DNA of 6,862 nt from Flavobacteriaceae bacterium. GTDB taxonomy: Bacteria > Bacteroidota > Bacteroidia > Flavobacteriales > Flavobacteriaceae. Position 1 is the first letter of the stretch; each line of letters opens with the position of its first letter. This document shows, in pieces, positions 1-4,473 of this stretch. The stretch is taken from NCBI GenBank assembly GCA_020347545.1, contig CP070731.1:2442218-2449079 (forward strand), read 5' to 3'. A program made the translations under genes and the position numbers. The notes under the pieces are model-generated. The model had not been told where the DNA came from. It did not search any database and worked only from the letters and a program-made list of their open reading frames with translations.

Positions 1-451
1 CATCAAATGGAGCATCTTCAGGAAGCCCCTTGTAACCGTCTCCGAAAACAATCTTTTTAGGTACATACCCAACCTTGGGCAAAAACTTTTTCACCCTGGT
101 ATAGAGTTCCTTTTGCCTTTCAATACTGTACACCTCAGCCTTTAATTCTATGAGCACTGCCGTCTGATACCCTGAACCGGTTCCAATTTCGAGTATTTTC
201 TGACCTGGTTTAACATCCAGTAATTCAGTTTGGAACGCCACAGTATAGGGTTGAGAAATGGTTTGATCTGATCCAATAGGAAATGGTTTGTCCTGATAGG
301 CAAAATCTATGAATCCGGAGTCCATAAAAAGATGTCTGGGAACTCTTGCTATGGCATTCAGTACCGCTTTATCCTTTATTCCTTTTCTCTTAATAGTGGA
401 AACCAACTGATTTCGCAGGCCTTTATGTCTGTTAGAATCATTTATTATCAT
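1..451 (-). CDS. pcm: Protein-L-isoaspartate O-methyltransferase, partial (C-terminus beyond window)
   Basis: The enzyme uses S-adenosylmethionine to methylate isoaspartyl residues in age-damaged proteins, which starts their repair back to aspartate. It normally acts in the cytoplasm. The 150 residues visible here read in frame from the ATG at 451 to the left edge. They include the family signature PIGSDQTISQPYTVA (about residues 58-72), the SAM-binding motif I LEIGTGSGYQTAVL (87-100), an acidic end of the next strand (YSIER, 108-112) and the motif-II region FGDGYKGLPEDAPFD (136-150). Family members are usually a little over 200 residues, so roughly the last 60 are outside the window. The start is supported by a -7 promoter element only four bases upstream. 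The gene lies 44 bases downstream of the CCC-motif membrane gene on the same strand with no obvious terminator between, so read-through is also possible. Confidence 0.95.
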   Translation of the reverse strand, partial: MIINDSNRHKGLRNQLVSTIKRKGIKDKAVLNAIARVPRHLFMDSGFIDFAYQDKPFPIGSDQTISQPYTVAFQTELLDVKPGQKILEIGTGSGYQTAVLIELKAEVYSIERQKELYTRVKKFLPKVGYVPKKIVFGDGYKGLPEDAPFD

Positions 452-455
452 ATCG

Positions 456-463
456 CAAAATTA
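456..463 (-). promoter_or_regulatory. Bacteroidota -7 promoter element (TAATTTTG) of pcm
   Basis: The minus strand reads TAATTTTG, then CGAT, then the pcm ATG at 451. This fits TAnnTTTG, the -7 consensus of the primary sigma factor in Bacteroidota. Transcription would begin about at the A of the ATG, giving a leaderless or nearly leaderless mRNA. No TTG is visible at the usual -33 distance. Confidence 0.6.
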
Positions 464-495
464 GATAAATAATATATCTTAATTACACTTTAAAA

Positions 496-816
496 TCAAT
501 ACTCATCCATCATATTATTGTACTCTTCAAAAAGGATCTCGTAATCTCCTGTACTGAAGGTATATATGTGCCATAACATTAACAGGACGCCAATAATAAT
601 TCCTATTATGGAAGTGGTTCTTCCGGTTTGTGCATTATTTACCCCGTCAAATACATTGGGGTCTTCTTCATGAATTCGAATTGCCTTATTGGCATTACTG
701 AGCCCTATAACTCCAAGTATAACCCCTATGAATCCCCAGCAACAGCAAGCCGTTATGATAGAGCTGATTCCAAGTATTAAGGCGCTTCGTGAGTAAGGTA
801 ATTTTTCTTTATACAT
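496..816 (-). CDS. Small CCC-motif membrane protein (two transmembrane segments)
   Basis: A 106-residue protein of unknown biochemical function. I chose the ATG at 816 (MYKEKLPYSRSALILG) rather than an in-frame codon at 861, because 861 lies inside the preceding gene and would add 15 residues that do not look like part of the family. Two hydrophobic segments lie at about residues 12-38 and 68-86. The first contains three consecutive cysteines (24-26) followed by a glycine-rich stretch. The loop between them is acidic and polar, and the C-terminal tail is strongly acidic (ending MMDEY). This layout matches small flavobacterial proteins called CCC-motif membrane proteins, and loosely resembles DUF4190 or CD225-like two-helix proteins; this is recognition from memory, not a search. 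The start is four bases after the DUF2752 stop, so translation is probably coupled. Confidence 0.8.
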   Translation of the reverse strand: MYKEKLPYSRSALILGISSIITACCCWGFIGVILGVIGLSNANKAIRIHEEDPNVFDGVNNAQTGRTTSIIGIIIGVLLMLWHIYTFSTGDYEILFEEYNNMMDEY

Positions 817-820
817 AATA

Positions 821-1105
821 TTAAAATTTAAGAAAGTAATTGAAAAGTATGATCGCCACATTTAAAACAAAAAGCCATTTCAGAATCTGGTGTCCCTTTT
901 GAAAATTTAACTTCAGATGGAGACCGAGATATACGAACATGATCAGTAAGGTATAGATAGCGGGATAAATCATAAAAGCATTTATAAACTCTCCCTTAAG
1001 GAGGAAAATGACTGAGCGTTGAAATCCACATCCTGCGCATTCCATTCCCATTTCCTTCCATTGACAAGAAAGCATATTTTCTTCAAGGAAAGTGATAAAT
1101 CCCAT
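821..1105 (-). CDS. DUF2752 family membrane protein
   Basis: A 94-residue protein with the DUF2752 signature CxxCGxxR: C23, C26, G27 and R30 within MECAGCGFQRSVIFLLKGEF. The AF-MYPAIY segment that follows is typical of the family. Two hydrophobic helices are seen at about 43-64 and 75-92. The role of DUF2752 proteins is not established; the CxxC pair could bind metal or be redox active, which is inference. I chose the ATG at 1105 because a perfect -7 element lies 23 bases upstream of it. Internal ATGs at 1075, 1051 and 1045 are possible but would cut into or right up to the cysteine motif. The open frame continues upstream to 1441, but that part is antisense to the Smr gene and contains this gene's promoter. 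The gene forms a probable operon with the CCC-motif gene four bases downstream. Confidence 0.8.
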   Translation of the reverse strand: MGFITFLEENMLSCQWKEMGMECAGCGFQRSVIFLLKGEFINAFMIYPAIYTLLIMFVYLGLHLKLNFQKGHQILKWLFVLNVAIILFNYFLKF

Positions 1106-1128
1106 GTGGCTAGTATTTGAAAAGCGAT

Positions 1129-1136
1129 CAAAAATA
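1129..1136 (-). promoter_or_regulatory. -7 promoter element (TATTTTTG) of the DUF2752/CCC-motif operon
   Basis: TATTTTTG on the minus strand fits TAnnTTTG. A start site about five bases after the G gives a leader of roughly 20 bases before the ATG at 1105. No convincing -33 TTG is present. Confidence 0.5.
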
Positions 1137-1150
1137 CAATTTTTTAAGTA

Positions 1151-1158
1151 TATATTTG
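1151..1158 (+). promoter_or_regulatory. -7 promoter element (TATATTTG) of the Smr-domain gene
   Basis: TATATTTG is followed by CCTC and the ATG at 1163, the same four-base spacing as at pcm and the cysteine desulfurase, so a leaderless transcript is predicted. It sits 14 bases from the opposed -7 element of the DUF2752 operon, so two polymerases could not occupy both sites at once. Confidence 0.6.
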
Positions 1159-1162
1159 CCTC

Positions 1163-1705
1163 ATGAAATCCAAGGTTCCATTTAATATAGGCGATAAGGT
1201 AAGTGTTGTCAATGACACCCTGAATGGGGAGATTGTCCAGATAGAAAAGGATTTCATTACGATTTCCTGTGAAGATGGTTTTCTGTATAAATTTGAGCAA
1301 AAAGAACTGGTTCATAAGAAAGAATGGAATAATATGATTCAGCCGATTCATCATCAAAACGAAGGTGAGGGTAATAAAAAGAAACCAAAATACAGATCGA
1401 AAAAAGGAACGCTCATTACAGAAGTCGATCTGCATATTCATGAACTGATCGAATCGGAGAAAGGAATGAGCAACTTTGATAAGTTATCCCTTCAATTGGA
1501 AACAGCAAGAAAAACCCTTGAATCAAGCCTGGCAAAAAAACAACAAAAAGTGATATTTATTCATGGTAGAGGGGCTGGGGTCCTTAAAAAGGAATTGATC
1601 AACTTACTCAGCAAATACCCTGTGGTTTATCACGATGCCTCTTATACTGAATATGGACAAGGAGCAACTGAAGTACTTCTCTTTCAAAACAGGAATAAAA
1701 TCTAA
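1163..1705 (+). CDS. Smr-domain protein with N-terminal DUF2027/KOW-like module
   Basis: A 180-residue soluble protein. The C-terminal Smr (small MutS-related) domain, about residues 83-173, carries the DxH motif as VDLH (88-91), the loop HGRGAG (134-139) and the closing GQGATEV (165-171). Smr domains bind or nick nucleic acid; in other bacteria they act on branched DNA or on mRNA at collided ribosomes. Which applies here is unknown. The N-terminal part (about 8-50, IGDKVSVVNDTLNGEIVQI) looks like the small beta-barrel or KOW-like module that precedes Smr in DUF2027 proteins of the Bacteroidota. A lysine-rich linker (about 70-81) joins the two. There are no MutS ATPase motifs, so this is not MutS2. 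The stop codon overlaps that of the convergent lipoprotein gene. Confidence 0.87.
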   Translation: MKSKVPFNIGDKVSVVNDTLNGEIVQIEKDFITISCEDGFLYKFEQKELVHKKEWNNMIQPIHHQNEGEGNKKKPKYRSKKGTLITEVDLHIHELIESEKGMSNFDKLSLQLETARKTLESSLAKKQQKVIFIHGRGAGVLKKELINLLSKYPVVYHDASYTEYGQGATEVLLFQNRNKI

Positions 1706-2220
1706 GAGGCCGGTCCTGTTTCTGCCGTACCATAAACAAAAGTCTCATCAAGTTTTAGTTCCTGATCATCAACTCTTAAGACCACATCATTCAGAACCAC
1801 ATAATGTTTCCATCCTGTTACTGTTTCCCCATCTGTATCGTAAACAGGTTCATTGACCACAAAAATTGTACCTGAAACTCCTCTCCAGTCTTTCAATACT
1901 CCGGGCTCTATTGGGGGAACGGACGCACAGAAATAATTCCCGCTTAACTGATCATCAAAAAGTCTGTAAGTCACCGTATAATCACCATTCTCACTAACGT
2001 TAACAGGAAGCACAGGATCTTCGTCTTTTCTGATTTGAAGATCGGTTAAGGTAACGATTAGGGCCTCTCTTTGTTCATTGGTACTCAATCTGTAAAGCGT
2101 ATATTTATTTGTACCACAAATATTTACCTCATCTTCAAATTCAAAACTTGAAATATCCAAATCCCCGTCATTACAAGAAAACGCCAAGGCAATTACAACA
2201 AACAAAAACAACTTCTTCAT
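1702..2220 (-). CDS. Lipoprotein of unknown function
   Basis: A 172-residue predicted lipoprotein. The signal peptide runs MKKLFLFVVIALAFSC, with Cys16 as the lipidated residue; the lipobox is loose (AFS before Cys), as often seen in Bacteroidota. Asp and Glu residues are frequent just after it (NDGDLD, then FEFEDE), so surface export is possible but the export-signal match is weak. The mature part has alternating beta-like stretches and two further cysteines (35 and 98) that could pair in an oxidising compartment. I recognise no named domain. The start is the ATG at 2220, not the upstream one at 2235, because it places the lysines directly before the hydrophobic core and follows an A-rich stretch. 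A -7 element lies at 2269-2276, giving a leader of about 45 bases. The gene shares a divergent promoter region with the cysteine desulfurase. Confidence 0.85.
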   Translation of the reverse strand: MKKLFLFVVIALAFSCNDGDLDISSFEFEDEVNICGTNKYTLYRLSTNEQREALIVTLTDLQIRKDEDPVLPVNVSENGDYTVTYRLFDDQLSGNYFCASVPPIEPGVLKDWRGVSGTIFVVNEPVYDTDGETVTGWKHYVVLNDVVLRVDDQELKLDETFVYGTAETGPAS

Positions 2221-2268
2221 TTTTAGAAAAGTCAAATTTTTATAAACATTTACGATTCAAAAGATGCA

Positions 2269-2276
2269 CAAAAGTA
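2269..2276 (-). promoter_or_regulatory. -7 promoter element (TACTTTTG) of the lipoprotein gene
   Basis: TACTTTTG on the minus strand is a perfect TAnnTTTG match, 48 bases before the ATG at 2220. The same octamer serves the cysteine desulfurase and typA in this window. No clear -33 element is present. Confidence 0.5.
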
Positions 2277-2319
2277 AGGTTTTATGCGGATTTTAAAATA
2301 CTATTGCTAATAAAATAAT

Positions 2320-2327
2320 TACTTTTG
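2320..2327 (+). promoter_or_regulatory. -7 promoter element (TACTTTTG) of the cysteine desulfurase gene
   Basis: TACTTTTG is followed by TAAC and then the ATG at 2332. The predicted start site coincides with the first codon, so the mRNA should be leaderless. The TTG at 2304-2306 is only 13 bases upstream of the element, too close for a normal -33 box. Confidence 0.6.
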
Positions 2328-2331
2328 TAAC

Positions 2332-3471
2332 ATGCAAAAAATATATTTTGACAATGCAGCCACGACCCCGCTTGACCCCGCTGTGGTCAAAGCAATGGCT
2401 AATCATATGCTAAGCAATTTTGGCAATCCTTCTTCTTCTCATGGATTTGGAAGAAAGGCCAAAGCTGAATTGGAAACAATAAGAAAAAAGATTGCTTTAT
2501 ACTTCAATTGTTCACCTTCAGAAGTGGTGTTTACCGCAGGAGGGAGTGAGGCTGATAATATGGTGCTTTACAATGCCGTGAAGGAACTGGGTGTGAAACG
2601 AATTATCAGTTCACCCCTGGAGCATCATGCCGTGTTGCATACGATTGAAGCCCTGGGTCGGGAATTCGATATTGAGATTGTATATCTTTCTGTGGACTCA
2701 CATGGCGAAATTGATTATACAGAATTGGAAAGCTTGCTGGATACGGGAAAAACCAAAACACTGGTGAGCCTTATGCTGGTCAATAATGAACTAGGTAACA
2801 TTCTGGATGCATCCCGAGTGTCTGCTGTCTGTAAAAAGACCAATAGCCTTTTTCATTCAGATACCGTTCAGGGAATCGGACATGTCCCTATCGATCTAAA
2901 AGAGGTACCAATTGATTTTATCGCTGCAAGTGCTCATAAATTTCATGGCCCAAAGGGAGTGGGTTTTGCCATTATCAATAAGGCCCATAAGTTTGAGCCT
3001 ATGCTCCATGGAGGAGAACAGGAAATGGGATTAAGGGCGGGAACCGAAAATACGCATAGCATTGTTGGCCTTTCCAAAGCATTATCTATGGCATTAGATC
3101 ATTTTGAAGAGGATAAAAAGTATATCTTGGAATTAAAACAATACTTTATTCAAAAGCTCAATGCCAATATTCCCGGAATCAAATATAATGGATGGTCTGC
3201 TGACCGGGATAAATCTGCTTTTCACATTTTAAACGTTAGGTTTCCAAAGGAGATGCCCATGTTATTGTTTAATCTTGATTTAAAAGGAATCGCGGCCTCA
3301 GGAGGAAGCGCATGTCAAAGTGGAAGCAGTAAAGGCTCTCATGTACTTGGAGCCATACTTAACGAGAAAGATGCAAAACTTACTTCAGTACGGTTCTCAT
3401 TTAGTAAATTTAACAACAAGGAAGAAGCAGACCAGGTTATTGAAGCTCTGGTTTCAATGCTGGATAAATAA
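2332..3471 (+). CDS. Cysteine desulfurase, NifS/IscS-like (aminotransferase class V)
   Basis: This pyridoxal-phosphate enzyme converts cysteine to alanine and holds the sulfur as a persulfide for iron-sulfur cluster assembly or tRNA thiolation. At 379 residues it is complete. It shows the N-terminal YFDNAATTPLDP, the cofactor site TAGGSEADN (68-76), EHHAV with His98, NNELG (151-155), HSDTVQ with Asp177 and Gln180, the Schiff-base lysine Lys203 in SAHKFHGPKG, and GLRAGTEN (233-240). The catalytic cysteine is Cys328 in GGSACQSGSSKGSH; the loop looks like that of group I (NifS/IscS type) rather than SufS. No iscU, fdx or suf gene is adjacent, so I do not assign iscS or nifS; a thiolation role is equally possible. 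The start is fixed by the promoter four bases upstream and the family N-terminus. A strong terminator follows immediately. Confidence 0.95.
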   Translation: MQKIYFDNAATTPLDPAVVKAMANHMLSNFGNPSSSHGFGRKAKAELETIRKKIALYFNCSPSEVVFTAGGSEADNMVLYNAVKELGVKRIISSPLEHHAVLHTIEALGREFDIEIVYLSVDSHGEIDYTELESLLDTGKTKTLVSLMLVNNELGNILDASRVSAVCKKTNSLFHSDTVQGIGHVPIDLKEVPIDFIAASAHKFHGPKGVGFAIINKAHKFEPMLHGGEQEMGLRAGTENTHSIVGLSKALSMALDHFEEDKKYILELKQYFIQKLNANIPGIKYNGWSADRDKSAFHILNVRFPKEMPMLLFNLDLKGIAASGGSACQSGSSKGSHVLGAILNEKDAKLTSVRFSFSKFNNKEEADQVIEALVSMLDK

Positions 3472-3502
3472 AAAAAGGTCGTGAAACTTCACAACCTTTT
3501 TT
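3471..3502. terminator. Bidirectional rho-independent terminator between convergent genes
   Basis: A near-perfect hairpin: AAAAAAGGT and GTGA pair with TCAC and ACCTTTTTT around an AACT loop, with one C/A mismatch (3480 against 3493). Read on the plus strand it ends in a T run and stops the cysteine desulfurase; read on the minus strand the A run becomes T and stops the FKBP gene. It begins at the last base of the desulfurase stop codon and lies 18 bases past the FKBP stop. Confidence 0.9.
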
Positions 3503-3519
3503 CTATTATTTTTGAGTGA

Positions 3520-4365
3520 TCAACTGTCTGAATCCAGATAATCAGGTATTCCGTCCCCATCAGTATCATCATTCCTCGGATCTCCGTCTTCATTGGCATC
3601 TTCAAGAAAGGTAGGTACTCCATCATTATCGTCGTCAATGTCTCGATAATCCGGAATGCCATCACCATCAGTATCGTCATTGACTACATCTCCGTCTCCG
3701 TCTATGTCCTCATCATTGTTCGTTACAAAATCTCCATCCGCATCCGCAAAAATTACCTTACCAAGGTCGATAAAATAATAGATGGGCGTGTTTGGAGGAA
3801 TTGAAATTGATCCGATATGGGCATATCCAAGTCCAGAAGGCATAAAAAACACCCCGTTACCTGTATTTTCATAGCCAAAAGACTCGTCAGGATTAATAAC
3901 CTTTTCACCTTCTTTGTAATAACTTACACCATACCTGAAACCAGGAATTGTCTGAGGCAAATGAAACCAAGATTTGTTTGTTGTGTAATTGGTATTTTCA
4001 TCGAACTTCGTACTGTCAAGCATAAAACCTCGATACAAAATCTGAACAGAATCATTTCTGCTTGCCTGAATACCCGTTCCTTCTCTGTTCACATAGTAAT
4101 ACATTTTATAATCAATATCATTGTACTCTATTTCATCAGTAGTCACGATATCGTATAAAGGTGTTTCTCCATTGGTAATCGTATCGATTTCCATTTCTTC
4201 GGTCAAATAATGAGTTTGAAGAAACTCGACTAAAACTGCATCGTCAATCAGGGCTTGAGCCACCGGATCGTGATCCGAAGCTTTTGGTTCGTCATCATCA
4301 CTACATGCATAAATCCCTAATGCAAGCAATAACACAAATAAATAGTTCAATTTCATTTTCATCAT
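3520..4365 (-). CDS. FKBP-type peptidyl-prolyl isomerase lipoprotein with thrombospondin type 3-like repeats
   Basis: A 281-residue predicted lipoprotein. The hydrophobic signal ends at Cys21 (LLLALGIYAC) and is followed at once by SDDDE, which fits the S-(D/E)3 export signal described for surface lipoproteins in Flavobacterium. The FKBP fold spans about 107-206: ILYRGF (Tyr111), KFDE (Phe121, Asp122), TIPGF (Phe143, where FKBP12 has Trp59), SGLGYAHIG (Tyr181) and SIPPN. It would catalyse cis-trans isomerisation of prolyl bonds. Residues 207-281 form an acidic tail rich in DxDGD units with two copies of NDDTDGDGIPDY, resembling calcium-binding type 3 repeats. The signal and repeats place it outside the inner membrane, likely on the outer membrane. 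I took the first ATG at 4365; ATGs at 4362 and 4356 are also plausible. It is too long to be a plain GldI. Its promoter is unclear; TAAAATTG at 4382-4389 is the nearest match. Confidence 0.9.
   Translation of the reverse strand: MMKMKLNYLFVLLLALGIYACSDDDEPKASDHDPVAQALIDDAVLVEFLQTHYLTEEMEIDTITNGETPLYDIVTTDEIEYNDIDYKMYYYVNREGTGIQASRNDSVQILYRGFMLDSTKFDENTNYTTNKSWFHLPQTIPGFRYGVSYYKEGEKVINPDESFGYENTGNGVFFMPSGLGYAHIGSISIPPNTPIYYFIDLGKVIFADADGDFVTNNDEDIDGDGDVVNDDTDGDGIPDYRDIDDDNDGVPTFLEDANEDGDPRNDDTDGDGIPDYLDSDS
3538..3681 (-). repeat. Imperfect tandem repeat, 108-base period, coding type 3-like calcium-binding units
   Basis: Two identical 12-residue segments (NDDTDGDGIPDY) are encoded at 3646-3681 and 3538-3573. 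They are 36 residues apart, which is the combined length of the N-type and C-type units (13 and 23) in thrombospondin type 3 repeats. The DNA copies differ mainly at third positions, so the repeat is held at protein level and is not a recent DNA duplication. Confidence 0.75.
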
Positions 4366-4414
4366 TTTGTCGCGCAATTTACAATTTTAAAAAAAATCAA
4401 TTAAGAAGGCCGTG

Positions 4415-4454
4415 ATATTTAACAAAATATTAGTGATGCAAAACTCATGCCATC
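4415..4454 (-). terminator. Candidate weak terminator downstream of typA
   Basis: Two small inverted repeats lie in the gap between typA and the FKBP gene. GATGCA at 4435-4440 pairs with TGcCATC at 4448-4454 (one bulge), starting 20 bases after the typA stop. ATATTT at 4415-4420 pairs with AAATAT at 4425-4430. Neither has a convincing GC-rich stem and the T-rich stretch after the first is broken, so termination here is a guess. Confidence 0.25.
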
Positions 4455-4473
4455 AAAATTCTAAACTCTTTTT

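Noticed and set aside
1106..1441. N-terminal extension of the DUF2752 reading frame (open back to 1441 on the minus strand)
   Set aside because: It is antisense to the well-supported Smr gene, has no family resemblance, and contains the gene's own -7 element. The real gene starts at about 1105.
1635..2318. Plus-strand frames across the lipoprotein gene (1635-1856, 2109-2318)
   Set aside because: They are low-complexity His/Leu/Pro-rich translations antisense to a gene with a clear signal peptide and promoter.
3489..4158. Short frames overlapping the FKBP gene (3489-3680 minus, 3817-4158 plus)
   Set aside because: The first is a Met/Ile-rich frame-shifted reading of the Asp/Gly repeat DNA; the second is antisense to the FKBP domain. 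Neither has a promoter or recognisable content.
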